Numbered from the stretch's first letter, positions 26,319 through 35,608 are shown. The stretch is DNA of 51,206 nt from an uncultured Prevotellaceae bacterium (GCA_900316505.1 ONDH01000019.1:1-51206); one strand, 5' to 3'. Numbers and translations: made by a program. Notes: generated by a model not told the origin, from the letters alone.

Positions 26319-28282
26319 TGGAAGAACAAAACCTGAACAATACCCCAGAAACCAATTATGGTGATGCCAACATCATCACCCTGACAGGTGTGGAACACAT
26401 CCGTCTGCGCCCTGGTATGTACATCGGACGTTTAGGTGACGGAAGCCATGCAGAAGATGGCATCTATGTATTGCTGAAAGAAATCATCGACAACAGCATC
26501 GACGAATTCAAGATGAATGCCGGCAAGCGCATTGAAGTGGAGGTGATAGAGAACCGTTCGGTCACAGTGCGCGACTATGGGCGAGGCATTCCGCAGGGAA
26601 AGATGATTGAAGCGGTGAGCATCCTCAACACGGGTGGTAAGTACGACTCAAAGGCTTTCCAGAAGTCCATCGGTTTGAATGGTGTGGGCACGAAAGCCGT
26701 CAACGCTTTGTCCAATCGTTTCGAGGTGAGGAGTTACCGCGATGGGGTAGTGCGCACGGCGGTGTTTGAGAAGGGCAAGCTGGTGGATGACCAGACGCAG
26801 AAGACCTCAGAAGAGAATGGCACATTCATCTCTTTCACACCCGACGACACGCTCTTCCTCAACTACAAGTTCCAAGACGAGTTTGTCAGCAACATGCTGC
26901 GCAACTACACCTACCTGAACACAGGTTTGGAGATATACTACAATGGCGGTCGCATCGTGAGCCGCAATGGTTTGAAAGACCTCTTGAAGGACACGATGGA
27001 TGCCACACCCCTGTATGAGATTATCCATTTGAAAGGCGACGACATCGAAATTGCCTTCACGCACACCAACCAGCAGTATGGCGAGGAATACCACTCCTTT
27101 GTGAATGGCCAGCACACCATTCAGGGCGGTACCCATCAGAGTGCCTTCAAAGAACATATTGCCCGCACCATCAAGGAGTTCTATGGCAAGAACTACGAAT
27201 ACAGCGACATCCGTTCGGGCATCATCGCAGCCATTGCCATCAATGTGCAGGAACCCCAATTCGAGTCACAGACGAAGATTAAGTTGGGCTCACTCACCAT
27301 GGAGCCGAATGGTGGCATCAGCGTGAACAAGTTTGTGGGCGACTTCGTCAAGACCGAAGTGGACAACTACCTGCACAAGAATCTCGATGTGGCAGAGATA
27401 ATCGAAGAGAAAATCAAGGACAACGAACGTGACCGCAAAGCGATTGCAGGCGTGACAAAATTGGCTCGTGAACGTGCCAAGAAAGCCAATCTGCACAACC
27501 GCAAATTGCGCGACTGCAAGATACACCTCAACGACCCCAAGGGTGAACTGAAAGAGGAGAGTTCCATCTTCATCACCGAGGGTGACTCTGCCAGCGGAAG
27601 CATCACGAAGAGCCGCGACGTGATGACACAAGCCGTGTTCTCCTTGCGAGGTAAACCGCTGAACTCCTATGGTTTGACCAAGAAGGTGGTGTATGAGAAC
27701 GAGGAGTTCAACCTCTTGCAGGCAGCCCTCAACATCGAGGACGGCATAGATGGTTTGCGCTACAACAAGGTCATTGTGGCAACCGATGCCGATGTCGATG
27801 GCATGCACATCCGCTTGCTGATGATCACGTTCTTCCTGCAGTTCTTCCCCGAATTGGTCAGGACAGGACACGTATATATCCTGCAGACACCCCTTTTCCG
27901 TGTGCGCAACCGTAAGAAACGCATCAAGAAGGCAGTGTTGGAACAGTATATGGAGGAACATCCCGACAACAAGGGCGACTTCATCACCATCTATTGCTAC
28001 AGCGACGAAGAGCGTCAGAAAGCCATCGAGATGTTAGGTCCAGAACCCGAAATCACCCGATTCAAAGGACTGGGTGAGATTTCTCCCGACGAGTTCAAGA
28101 ACTTCATCGGTGCCGACATGCGTTTGGAATCTGTCACCCTGCGCAAGACCGACCAAGTGAAGGAACTCTTGGAGTACTACATGGGCAAGAACACCATGCA
28201 GCGCCAGAACTTCATCATCAACAATCTGGTCATCGAAGAGGACAAGCCCGAAGAAGACACAGAACTGGAGGAAGAAGAATGA
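26318..28282 (+). CDS. parE: DNA topoisomerase IV subunit B
   Basis: A 654-residue type IIA topoisomerase B subunit, providing the ATPase and TOPRIM parts that with ParC decatenate daughter chromosomes. The GHKL ATPase domain shows [18 protein letters not shown] and [14 protein letters not shown]. The TOPRIM domain has EGDSASG and the metal-binding [10 protein letters not shown], and the C-terminus has [14 protein letters not shown] call it ParE rather than GyrB from its length and from the Bacteroidota order parE-coaD-S41 protease. The start at 26318 is preferred because of the ribosome site upstream. An acidic tail ([15 protein letters not shown]) ends the protein, and its TGA overlaps the coaD ATG. 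Confidence 0.93.
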   Translation: MEEQNLNNTPETNYGDANIITLTGVEHIRLRPGMYIGRLGDGSHAEDGIYVLLKEIIDNSIDEFKMNAGKRIEVEVIENRSVTVRDYGRGIPQGKMIEAVSILNTGGKYDSKAFQKSIGLNGVGTKAVNALSNRFEVRSYRDGVVRTAVFEKGKLVDDQTQKTSEENGTFISFTPDDTLFLNYKFQDEFVSNMLRNYTYLNTGLEIYYNGGRIVSRNGLKDLLKDTMDATPLYEIIHLKGDDIEIAFTHTNQQYGEEYHSFVNGQHTIQGGTHQSAFKEHIARTIKEFYGKNYEYSDIRSGIIAAIAINVQEPQFESQTKIKLGSLTMEPNGGISVNKFVGDFVKTEVDNYLHKNLDVAEIIEEKIKDNERDRKAIAGVTKLARERAKKANLHNRKLRDCKIHLNDPKGELKEESSIFITEGDSASGSITKSRDVMTQAVFSLRGKPLNSYGLTKKVVYENEEFNLLQAALNIEDGIDGLRYNKVIVATDADVDGMHIRLLMITFFLQFFPELVRTGHVYILQTPLFRVRNRKKRIKKAVLEQYMEEHPDNKGDFITIYCYSDEERQKAIEMLGPEPEITRFKGLGEISPDEFKNFIGADMRLESVTLRKTDQVKELLEYYMGKNTMQRQNFIINNLVIEEDKPEEDTELEEEE

Positions 28283-28722
28283 GCAAGACAGCCATATTTG
28301 CAGGGAGTTTCGACCCCTTCACCATAGGTCACAAGAACATCGTCGACCGCGCTTTGCAGAGTGTGGCTGACGAAGTCATCATCGCCATTGGCATCAACTA
28401 CGAGAAAAAGTACATGTTCTCACTCGAAGAGCGCCTGCAAGCCATCCGAAAGGCTTTCGAAAACGAGCCACGAGTGCGCGTGGAGACCTACGAGGGCTTG
28501 ACCACCGACTTTGCCAAGAGGGTAGGGGCGAGCTTCCTTCTCCGAGGTGTCAGAAGCGTGAAAGACTATGAGTTTGAGCGCGACATGGCAGAGGTGAACC
28601 ATCGCCTCACAGGCATCGAAACCGTGCTCCTCTTCACCGATGCACAATATGCATGCGTCAGTTCCAGCCTTGTGCGCGAACTCATTTCCTATCATCAAGA
28701 CGTAAAAGATTTTCTACCATAG
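28279..28722 (+). CDS. coaD: Phosphopantetheine adenylyltransferase
   Basis: A 147-residue CoaD, catalysing the reversible step from 4'-phosphopantetheine and ATP to dephospho-CoA in coenzyme A synthesis. The nucleotidyltransferase motif TIGH is at residues 15-18 in [11 protein letters not shown], and the second motif is [10 protein letters not shown] near the end. [22 protein letters not shown] is the typical central stretch. ATG overlaps the parE stop (ATGA), so translation is coupled. The S41 protease starts 2 bp after its stop. Confidence 0.97.
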   Translation: MSKTAIFAGSFDPFTIGHKNIVDRALQSVADEVIIAIGINYEKKYMFSLEERLQAIRKAFENEPRVRVETYEGLTTDFAKRVGASFLLRGVRSVKDYEFERDMAEVNHRLTGIETVLLFTDAQYACVSSSLVRELISYHQDVKDFLP

Positions 28723-28724
28723 AC

Positions 28725-30416
28725 ATGAACGCAAAACTGAGCAACATAAAATCCATCCTGTTGGCATGCCTCCTCATCATGGCAATGCCACTCATGGCAC
28801 AACAGCCACAACGGAACTCTTCCGAACTCGACATACAGCTTCGCAAACTGGTTTACGCACAGGGCGCCATCGTGCAGCTCTATGTGGACACGGTCAATAT
28901 TCCCAAACTCACCGAAGACGCCATCCGTGGCATGCTCACCGAACTTGACCCCCATTCCACCTACTCCTCCGCCAAGGATGTGCAGGCACTCAACGAGCCC
29001 ATCACGGGGTCTTTCGAGGGCATCGGTGTGCAGTTCAACATGAACGAAGACACCCTCGTCGTCATTCAGCCCGTCAGCGGCGGTCCTTCCGAAAAGGTGG
29101 GCATCATCGCCGGCGACATGATTGTGACGGTCAACGACACCGCCATCGCTGGCGTGAAGATGTCTCGCGAAGAAATCATGAAACGCCTGCGTGGCCCTAA
29201 AGGCACCAAAGTGCAGCTGGGCATCATCCGTAGGGGAGTGAACGGTGTGCAGCAGTTCACCGTCACACGCGACAAGATACCTGTCTATACCCTCGATGCC
29301 TACTACATGATTGACCCCACAACGGGCTACATCCGCATCAGCAGCTTCGGTTCCACCACCGACAAGGAATTCCGCAATGCTGTCGATTTCCTCATGGCAC
29401 GTGGCATGAAAGACCTCGTCATCGACTTGCAGAGCAACGGTGGCGGTCTCTTGCAGGCAGCTGTTGACCTCACCGACCACTTCTTCAGCCACAACGAGAT
29501 GATTGTCTATACCGAAGGGCGCGTAAGCGGCAGACAGGAATACCGTGCCACCTCCGACAAGATGGCGCTCGGAAAGGTGGTGGTGCTCGTCGATGGCTAC
29601 ACAGCCTCCGCAGCCGAGATATTCTCAGGAGCCATCCAAGACCACGACCGTGGCATCATCGTAGGTCGCCGCACATTCGCCAAAGGACTGGTGCAACGCC
29701 CCATCAGCCTGCCCGACGGCTCTGAGATACGTCTCACCATCGCCCACTACTACAGCCCCATCGGGCGCTGCTTCCAGAAACCCTACGTGAAGGGAGACAA
29801 CAAGAAATACGAAAACGACATGCTCGACCGCCTCAACAGCGGCGAACTCATGAGTGCCGACAGCATCCACTTCCCCGACTCGCTCAAATTCACCACCATG
29901 GGCGGGCGCACCGTCTATGGAGGCGGAGGCATCATGCCCGACATCTACGTGCCGCTCGACACCACACGCTTCACCCGTCTCCACCGCGAAATGTCTGCCA
30001 AGAGCTGCATCAACACCACCGCACTCAAATGGACAGACACCAACCGCAAACGCCTCACCAAGGAATACAACGCCAACGCCTACCGCAAACAGCGTGCTCG
30101 CATGCTCGAAGGCAAGAGCGTCAACTACGAAGACTATCGCGAAGGGTTCGAACGCTTCAAGGCAAACTTCACCGTACCACAGGAGATGCTCGACATGCTC
30201 AGGCAGAAAGCAGTGGAAGCCAAGATAGAAGTCACCGACTCCGCCTTCCAGGCATCCCTGCCCATGCTCACCCTCCAACTCAAGGCATACATCGCACGCG
30301 ACCTCTTCGACATGTCCGAATACTTTGAGATTATCAACCCCACCAGCGAAATCTACCAGCGAGGGCTCGAAGCCATCAAGGATGAGAATAACTTTCAGAA
30401 CATCAAGACCAAATAA
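28725..30416 (+). CDS. S41 family C-terminal processing peptidase
   Basis: A 563-residue periplasmic serine protease, started at the ATG at 28725 because it follows the coaD stop by 2 bp and opens a signal peptide ending near LMAQQ. A PDZ domain (about 85-165, with IGVQF and PSEKVGIIAGDMIVTVND) precedes the S41 domain (about 185-380). The catalytic dyad is Ser295 (GYTASAAEIF) and Lys320 (RRTFAKGLVQ), 25 residues apart as in other C-terminal processing proteases. A helical C-terminal region of 170 residues follows, usual for Bacteroidota. Likely role: trimming or degrading exported proteins recognised by their C-termini. A heptamer array begins 12 bp after its stop. Confidence 0.93.
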   Translation: MNAKLSNIKSILLACLLIMAMPLMAQQPQRNSSELDIQLRKLVYAQGAIVQLYVDTVNIPKLTEDAIRGMLTELDPHSTYSSAKDVQALNEPITGSFEGIGVQFNMNEDTLVVIQPVSGGPSEKVGIIAGDMIVTVNDTAIAGVKMSREEIMKRLRGPKGTKVQLGIIRRGVNGVQQFTVTRDKIPVYTLDAYYMIDPTTGYIRISSFGSTTDKEFRNAVDFLMARGMKDLVIDLQSNGGGLLQAAVDLTDHFFSHNEMIVYTEGRVSGRQEYRATSDKMALGKVVVLVDGYTASAAEIFSGAIQDHDRGIIVGRRTFAKGLVQRPISLPDGSEIRLTIAHYYSPIGRCFQKPYVKGDNKKYENDMLDRLNSGELMSADSIHFPDSLKFTTMGGRTVYGGGGIMPDIYVPLDTTRFTRLHREMSAKSCINTTALKWTDTNRKRLTKEYNANAYRKQRARMLEGKSVNYEDYREGFERFKANFTVPQEMLDMLRQKAVEAKIEVTDSAFQASLPMLTLQLKAYIARDLFDMSEYFEIINPTSEIYQRGLEAIKDENNFQNIKTK

Positions 30417-30430
30417 CAAAGTTAGGCTGT

Positions 30431-30483
30431 CAACTCTAAACTCTAAACTCTAAACTCTAAACCCTAAACCCTAAACTCTAAAA
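30431..30483 (+). repeat. Heptamer array (CTCTAAA/CCCTAAA family)
   Basis: About seven units of ACTCTAA or ACCCTAA in an exact 7-bp phase, between the S41 protease stop (30416) and the ybeY start (30492). Every unit contains a TAA. Confidence 0.9.
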
Positions 30484-30491
30484 ATATCATC

Positions 30492-30932
30492 ATGATCACA
30501 TACCAAGTCGATGGCGTGAAGATGCCACCCATCCGTCGCCGTCAAATCAGTGCATGGGTTAAAGCCGTGGCAGCCACCTACGGAAAGAGGGTGGGGGACA
30601 TCGGCTACATCTTCTGCAACGACGAAAAAATACTTGAGGTGAACCGTCAGTATCTGCAACACGACTACTACACCGACATCATCACCTTCGACTACTGCGA
30701 CGATGCCCTGCTCACCGGCAAGAAAGACACCATCGCAGGCGACCTCTTCATCAGCCTCGACACCGTGCGCTCCAATGCCCAGCAGCAAGGCACCACCTAC
30801 GATGAAGAGCTCCACCGCGTCATCATCCACGGCATCCTCCACCTCTGCGGCATCAACGACAAAGGACCCGGTGAACGCGAAATCATGGAAGCAGCAGAAA
30901 ACAAAGCACTAAAGTTGAGAGGTGAGAGTTGA
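30492..30932 (+). CDS. ybeY: Endoribonuclease YbeY (16S rRNA maturation)
   Basis: A 146-residue YbeY, the metal-dependent RNase involved in 16S rRNA 3' processing and ribosome quality control. The zinc motif is HGILHLCG with His113 and His117. At the third ligand position the classical His is Asp123 (GINDKGPGE). I recall a similar change in other Bacteroidota, so this is probably lineage-typical rather than inactivating. Upstream features NRQYLQHDYYTDIITFDY and IAGDLFISLDTV are typical. The last residues (LRGES) and the TGA stop are written by heptamer repeat units that continue into the next gap. Confidence 0.93.
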   Translation: MITYQVDGVKMPPIRRRQISAWVKAVAATYGKRVGDIGYIFCNDEKILEVNRQYLQHDYYTDIITFDYCDDALLTGKKDTIAGDLFISLDTVRSNAQQQGTTYDEELHRVIIHGILHLCGINDKGPGEREIMEAAENKALKLRGES

Positions 30933-31031
30933 CAATTGACAATTGACAATTGATAATTGATAATTGATAATTGAGAATTATGAATTATGAATTATGAATT
31001 AAAATCCACTTTTCACTCTTCACTTTTCACT
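30915..31031 (+). repeat. Heptamer array grading through several families
   Basis: Starting inside ybeY the units run TTGAGAG, GTGAGAG, TTGACAA x3, TTGATAA x3, TTGAGAA, TTATGAA x3 in unbroken 7-bp phase up to about 31000. A second block of TTTTCAC/TCTTCAC units follows (31005-31031). The stop codon of ybeY (30930-30932) lies in the first TTGACAA unit. The stepwise change of the unit shows that the families are related. Confidence 0.9.
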
Positions 31032-31044
31032 TATACAACGCACT

Positions 31045-32877
31045 ATGAATTGGCAAGACATATACAAAGACCTCAACAGCACATTCAGCACTAAAGAGGC
31101 ACGTCCTGTGATTGGCATCACGGGCAACTATAATCAGGAGACCTGCACATTGGCAGAAGGTTACTATCAGTCAGTGCTCAAGGCAGGTGGCATCCCCTTC
31201 ATCATTCCTCCCTTCTACGAGACTGACCGCCTCGGCGAACTCCTCGACCGCCTCGACGGCATCATCTTCAGCGGTGGTGGCGACATCAACCCCCTGCTGT
31301 TGGGCGAGGAGCCTATCAAGGAACTCCACAGCATCACCCCCGAGCGTGACCTGCAGGAGCTGCTGCTGGCACGTCTTGCCTACGACCGCCAAATCCCCAT
31401 GCTGGGCATCTGCAAGGGCATCCAAATCATCAATGCCGCCCTTGGAGGCACCAACTATCAGGACATCCACACACAGATGGAGGGCATACGCATCAAGCAC
31501 AGCCAAGACCAAGACCGCCGCTATCCATCCCATCAGGTTTCCATCACCGATGGTTCCATCCTTGCCAAACTCTTTGGCACCGAACTGGCAGTCAACTCCT
31601 TCCACCATCAGGCTTGCAAGACCGCTGCCCCCTGCCTCACCGTCACCGCCATGAGCACCGACGGAGTCATCGAAGCAGTCGAATCCAACGAGTTCAAGTC
31701 CATACTGGGTGTGCAATGGCATCCCGAGACCTACATCCTTCGCAACAGCACCGACATGCTCCCCATCTTCGAATGGCTCGTCAGCGAGAGTGCCGAATTC
31801 AAGCAGGCAAAGAAACTGCACACCAAAATCATCACCCTCGACAGCCATTGCGACACCCCCATGTTCTTCCCGCAGGGCATCAACTTCGCATCCCGTGACC
31901 CCAAGATATTGGTTGACCTCCACAAGATGACCGAGGGACACCTCGACGCCAGCATCATGGTCGCCTATCTCGAACAACAGGAGCGTGACGAGGCATCCCT
32001 TCAGAACGCCACCGCCAAGGCAAACCAAATCCTCACCCAAATCGAGGAGATGGTGGCAAAGAACTGCACAGCTATCGATATCGCCTACACCCCCGACGAC
32101 CTCTGGCGACTCAAACGCGCTGGCAAACGCGCCATCATGCTCGGCATCGAAAACGGCTACGCCATCGGCAACGACATCCACAATGTCGAAGCCTTCCGCC
32201 AACGCGGTGTGGTCTATATGACACTCTGCCACAACGGCGACAACGACATCTGCGACTCTGCCCGTGGCAACCACGAACATGGCGGTGTGAGCGAGTTCGG
32301 CAAACAGGTCATTGCCGAAATGAACCGTGTCGGCATGATGGTTGACCTCAGCCATGCAGCCGAGGCAAGTTTCTACGATGCCCTCCAGCTCAGCCAAACC
32401 CCCATCGTGTGCAGCCACTCCTCCGCACGTGCCCTCTGCGACCATCCACGCAACCTCACCGACGACCAGATGCGTGCCCTCGCCAAAGCAGGAGGTGTGG
32501 CACAAGTCACCCTCTACCACGGCTTCCTTGTTAAAGACTCTGTCGATTTCAACCCCAACTGTCAATTGTCAACTGTCAATTGTCAATTGTCAACTGTCAA
32601 TTGTCAATTGTCAACTGTCAACTGTCAACATGAGGCCACCATCCTCGACGCCATCGACCACCTCAACCACATGGTCAACATCATGGGCATCGAGCACGTG
32701 GGCATCGGCACCGACTTCGACGGTGACGGCGGCATACGCGGTTGTGCATCAGCCAGCGAGCTCATCAACTTCACACGCCGTCTGCTCCGTGAACGCTACA
32801 CCGAAGAACAAATACAAATGATATGGGGCGGCAACTTCCTTCGCATCATGAAGCAAGTCCAAAACGGGATGAAATAA
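31045..32877 (+). CDS. Fused class I glutamine amidotransferase (peptidase C26) and M19 dipeptidase
   Basis: A 610-residue two-domain protein. Residues 20-250 form a peptidase C26 amidotransferase related to gamma-glutamyl-GABA hydrolases, with nucleophile Cys123 (GICKGIQ) and His226/Glu228 (QWHPE). Residues 260-605 form an M19 renal-type metal dipeptidase: His268-x-Asp270 (DSHCDTP), DLSHAAEASF, VCSHSSAR and GIGTDFDGDGG keep the metal ligands. No signal peptide is seen, so it acts in the cytoplasm, plausibly releasing glutamate from gamma-glutamyl compounds and then splitting the resulting dipeptides. Residues 505-528 are a low-complexity insert of repeated NCQLSTV coded by ten 7-bp repeats. 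It falls between YHGFLVKD and ILDAIDHL, where a surface loop is likely. Confidence 0.88.
   Translation: MNWQDIYKDLNSTFSTKEARPVIGITGNYNQETCTLAEGYYQSVLKAGGIPFIIPPFYETDRLGELLDRLDGIIFSGGGDINPLLLGEEPIKELHSITPERDLQELLLARLAYDRQIPMLGICKGIQIINAALGGTNYQDIHTQMEGIRIKHSQDQDRRYPSHQVSITDGSILAKLFGTELAVNSFHHQACKTAAPCLTVTAMSTDGVIEAVESNEFKSILGVQWHPETYILRNSTDMLPIFEWLVSESAEFKQAKKLHTKIITLDSHCDTPMFFPQGINFASRDPKILVDLHKMTEGHLDASIMVAYLEQQERDEASLQNATAKANQILTQIEEMVAKNCTAIDIAYTPDDLWRLKRAGKRAIMLGIENGYAIGNDIHNVEAFRQRGVVYMTLCHNGDNDICDSARGNHEHGGVSEFGKQVIAEMNRVGMMVDLSHAAEASFYDALQLSQTPIVCSHSSARALCDHPRNLTDDQMRALAKAGGVAQVTLYHGFLVKDSVDFNPNCQLSTVNCQLSTVNCQLSTVNCQHEATILDAIDHLNHMVNIMGIEHVGIGTDFDGDGGIRGCASASELINFTRRLLRERYTEEQIQMIWGGNFLRIMKQVQNGMK
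32557..32630 (+). repeat. Heptamer array inside a coding frame (AACTGTC/AATTGTC)
   Basis: Ten perfect 7-bp units (AAYTGTC) lie in frame in the amidotransferase-dipeptidase gene. They are the reverse complement of the TTGACAA family seen in the neighbouring gaps (30929-30950, 32932-32985). Read this way the unit has no stop codon in any frame, and three units give the 7-residue peptide NCQLSTV. Confidence 0.92.
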
Positions 32878-32882
32878 TAAAG

Positions 32883-33028
32883 AGTTGAGAGTTTAGGGTT
32901 TAGAGTTTAGGGTTTAGGGTTTTAGATAGTTGACAATTGACAATTGACAATTGACAGTTGAAAGTTGACAGTTGACAGTTACACCCCGCATGGCAACTCC
33001 TAACTCCTAACTCCTAATTCCTCATTAA
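32883..33028. repeat. Compound heptamer arrays after the dipeptidase gene
   Basis: Three blocks in 7-bp phase: GTTTAGG/GTTTAGA units (32888-32925), TTGACAA/TTGACAG units (32932-32985), and AACTCCT/AATTCCT units (33000-33028). The last block encodes, on the minus strand, the final residues and TAG stop of the FHA-like gene. Confidence 0.88.
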
Positions 33029-33448
33029 AACTTTCACCAATCCATTCAATTCTCCCATTTCAATCACATCCCCATCCTTCATCGCCACCCCCTCATGGTT
33101 CAGCACTCTCCCGTTCAGGAGCGTAGGTTTTTCGGGGCTTCTCCAGCTATACGTAGGGTGAGCAGGACGAGGGTTCACACATCTACCCATACAAAGATTG
33201 CAGGCATGTTGCAGGCGTGAGCGAATCCCCTTCGGGCACTCCGTTCGCCATTGTCCGTTATGCACCATCCACACCCCCTCACTTGTGCGTGTGAACTGAC
33301 ACTGAAACAGATCTACGCACTCATCCTCCACAGCAATCACATTCCATGCCTCCTCCGACTCCCTACCCAACGTGATGATGGTACGAGCACGCGACAAATT
33401 CGCCTCCAAATCTATCTCCTTGTTGTTGATAATGATGTAAGTCTTCAT
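33014..33448 (-). CDS. FHA-like domain protein
   Basis: A 144-residue protein most like a divergent forkhead-associated domain: ITLGRESEEAWNVIAV near residues 26-40 (FHA glycine-arginine strand), then WMVHNGQWRT, and at the end LLNGRVLNHEGVAMKDGDVIEMGEL, which has the typical FHA pattern N-G-x-x-L ... L/M-x-D-G-D-x-I-x-x-G. A cysteine-containing insert (HACNLCMGRC, about residues 84-93) interrupts the domain. FHA domains bind phosphothreonine peptides. No kinase is nearby. It is last in a minus-strand set after FKBP and the Mfa2-like lipoprotein (56-bp gap). Its last residues MRN and the stop are written in heptamer repeats. The family call is moderate. Confidence 0.55.
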   Translation of the reverse strand: MKTYIIINNKEIDLEANLSRARTIITLGRESEEAWNVIAVEDECVDLFQCQFTRTSEGVWMVHNGQWRTECPKGIRSRLQHACNLCMGRCVNPRPAHPTYSWRSPEKPTLLNGRVLNHEGVAMKDGDVIEMGELNGLVKVLMRN

Positions 33449-33504
33449 GGGTGCTGTAAACCTTGTCCTAAATTTGTATAAAAAATCTTGATGCTCCCTT
33501 TTTC

Positions 33505-34878
33505 TTATTCAGCTGCTTTCATTTTGATGATGGTGACAGGACGGAGGAGGTCGGTACTATTCAAATTTCCTGGTGCCAATGACCATCCTGATAATTTAGA
33601 AGATTTCAAAACTCCATCCTTCAAATAGAAATATCTATAGGTTGAACTTAGATTAGGAACTTTAGGGGTTGTAACATTTATAATAAGATTTGCCTCAGTA
33701 TCGGTCATTATTCTCCAACCGCTAATGCCCTCAATGGTACAATTGGGTATAATTGCCTCAACTTTAGTAATAGCTGAAACAGGATCTTCTTTATCTACTA
33801 TTCCTGCCGTTTCTTGAGTTGGTGACAGCAATAAGACTTCCGAATAACTGCCCTTGTCTGTTACTGCCAATACATAACAGGTTTGGTAAGTGCTGCCCAC
33901 TGTCGGGATAGTTCCTGTGATGATGTCATCATCGTTATTATTGTTATTGTCGTTGCCAGTGTTGTTATCGTTTCCGCTTTCATTTCCAGTGTTGGTGTCA
34001 GCTGTTTGGCTGCCACTTTCATTGAATTCGAAAGAAATGGTTTTCTCGCTCTTCCAAGTGGCTCCTGTAATAGTGCCAGTCAATGTCACACCAACTGCCT
34101 CGGTGTAGGTGCCTTGGATATTAAACTTACCTGCTGCTTCCAGTACTTCTGCGCTATTATAAGTATAGGTGTTGGTGCCGTTAGGGGTCACAATATTAAC
34201 TGCAATTGTGAGGGTATTGCCCGAAGGAGGTAAGAGGTATTGTGTGTTGGCGAGTGTCCATGTGCGTTCATTTTCCTGTTTCGTCAGCGTTATGGTTGCC
34301 TCACCTTCTTGCTCAGCGTAGGTGATTCCTTCCAATTGTTGCCATAAGGGTGAAATAGTCACAGATACAGCAGTGGCAGCAGAGGGAATGTTATTGAGCA
34401 CCACACTTTTCAATTCCATAATCTTTCTTTCCATGCCCAAAGTTAGGGTGTTCGTTCCACCATCCACTAATGTAACATTGCTTTTGGCCATCATCAAGTC
34501 ACCATGACTTTTTCCTTCTTTTAGAGTGATAGCCATGGATGGAGTGGCTGTTTCTTGAGTAGGCAACACATAATTTTCTTCCGATGCCCCTCCAATAGCA
34601 TAGACAGAGTAAGTTCCTTCTGTCAGTGCAATGTTCAGCATCTGGCTTTCGCTACTAATAGTTTGTAATGCCACGCAATCTTCACCCTTGAAAACATATA
34701 CATAAACTGGGTAATTGATGAACGCGCCTTCATTGCCTTCTCCTATTCTTGTGCATACTTGAAGGGATGAGTTTGCCTCTCCTTCATGTTCTGGGAGTGT
34801 CATTTTCTCGCATGCCATGAGGCACCATACTAATACTCCCATCATCAAAATGGGAGTAATCTTTTTTTGAACTTTCAT
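33505..34878 (-). CDS. Mfa2/FimB-like fimbrial lipoprotein
   Basis: A 457-residue predicted lipoprotein with lipobox LMAC (Cys23). The N-terminal half reads like the Mfa2/FimB family of fimbrial anchor or assembly subunits: YPVYVYVFKGEDCVALQTI, then LTEGTYSVYAIGGA near residues 90-100, then a beta-sandwich to about 290. An Asn/Asp/Gly-rich linker (about residues 295-320, coded by 33919-33995) joins a C-terminal domain with GWRIMTDTEANL and RYFYLKDGVLKSSKLSGWSLAP. That domain is lectin-like in look but I cannot name it. Such proteins sit on the outer surface and anchor or tip fimbriae. No fimbrial shaft gene is next to it here. Confidence 0.65.
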   Translation of the reverse strand: MKVQKKITPILMMGVLVWCLMACEKMTLPEHEGEANSSLQVCTRIGEGNEGAFINYPVYVYVFKGEDCVALQTISSESQMLNIALTEGTYSVYAIGGASEENYVLPTQETATPSMAITLKEGKSHGDLMMAKSNVTLVDGGTNTLTLGMERKIMELKSVVLNNIPSAATAVSVTISPLWQQLEGITYAEQEGEATITLTKQENERTWTLANTQYLLPPSGNTLTIAVNIVTPNGTNTYTYNSAEVLEAAGKFNIQGTYTEAVGVTLTGTITGATWKSEKTISFEFNESGSQTADTNTGNESGNDNNTGNDNNNNNDDDIITGTIPTVGSTYQTCYVLAVTDKGSYSEVLLLSPTQETAGIVDKEDPVSAITKVEAIIPNCTIEGISGWRIMTDTEANLIINVTTPKVPNLSSTYRYFYLKDGVLKSSKLSGWSLAPGNLNSTDLLRPVTIIKMKAAE

Positions 34879-34924
34879 ATTTTTATTTTAGTAGTTAAAT
34901 TATGTAAATCTCTCTTTTCCCCCC

Positions 34925-35533
34925 TTACAACACCTTTATCAATTCCACATCGAAGATGAGCGTGGCGAATGGTGGGATGGAAGCACCTGCTCCTCCTTCG
35001 CCATAGGCGAGCATGTAGGGGATGTAGAAACGGAATTTGGAGCCTTCGGACATGAGCTGCACTCCTTCTGTCCAACCGGCAATGACTTGCTGTAAGCCGA
35101 AGTCGGCGGGTTCGTTGCGCTTGTAGCTGGAGTCGAAGATGGTGCCGTCGAGGAGACGTCCTTCGTAGTGACAACGTACGGTGTCGGTGGCTTTGGGCTG
35201 TTTGCCCGTGCCTTGGGTGAGCACTTCATACTGGAGACCGCTCTTGGTGACACTGATGCCTGCCTTCTTGGCATTCTCGGCGAGGAACTTCTCGCCTTCA
35301 GCCTTGGCTGCCTTACCAGCAGCTGCTTTGGCTGCATTCTGCTTCTGTTCGAGTTGCTGGAAGAAAGTGTTGACAATCTGCTGTCCTTCCTGATGACTGA
35401 CTTTGAGAGGGTTGTCGTTGAGCACATCGGTGATGGATGCTGCGAAATCTTCTACTTTGAGGTTGTCTTTGAGTCCCATTTGTTTGAGTTGCTGACCAAT
35501 TCCGAGACCGAGAGAATAACTTAATTTATCCAT
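34925..35533 (-). CDS. fklB: FKBP-type peptidyl-prolyl cis-trans isomerase (FklB/Mip-like)
   Basis: A 202-residue protein with no signal peptide. The N-terminal dimerisation region (about 1-95) opens SYSLGLGIGQQL and is helical and Ala/Lys-rich (AAKAAAGKAAKAEGEKFLAENAKKAG). The FKBP domain (about 100-202) has VRCHYEGRLLDGTIFDSS, the active-site QVIAGWTEGVQLM, YGEGGAGASIPPFATLIFDVELI and Tyr/Phe/Trp residues in the usual places. It is close in layout and length to the E. coli cytoplasmic FklB, a proline isomerase and chaperone. A -7 box precedes it at 35605-35598 and it is divergent from ychF. Confidence 0.9.
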   Translation of the reverse strand: MDKLSYSLGLGIGQQLKQMGLKDNLKVEDFAASITDVLNDNPLKVSHQEGQQIVNTFFQQLEQKQNAAKAAAGKAAKAEGEKFLAENAKKAGISVTKSGLQYEVLTQGTGKQPKATDTVRCHYEGRLLDGTIFDSSYKRNEPADFGLQQVIAGWTEGVQLMSEGSKFRFYIPYMLAYGEGGAGASIPPFATLIFDVELIKVL

Positions 35534-35597
35534 GTGTGTAGTTGTTTTAGTGATTTGTTATTGGGTTATTTTGAGGACGATGTTTCAAAATCGGCTG

Positions 35598-35605
35598 CAA
35601 AGTTA
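35598..35605 (-). promoter_or_regulatory. -7 box of the FKBP gene
   Basis: CAAAGTTA on the plus strand reads TAACTTTG on the minus strand. The block from here into the heptamer arm is almost identical to that at 19846-19880. Confidence 0.6.
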
Positions 35606-35608
35606 GTG

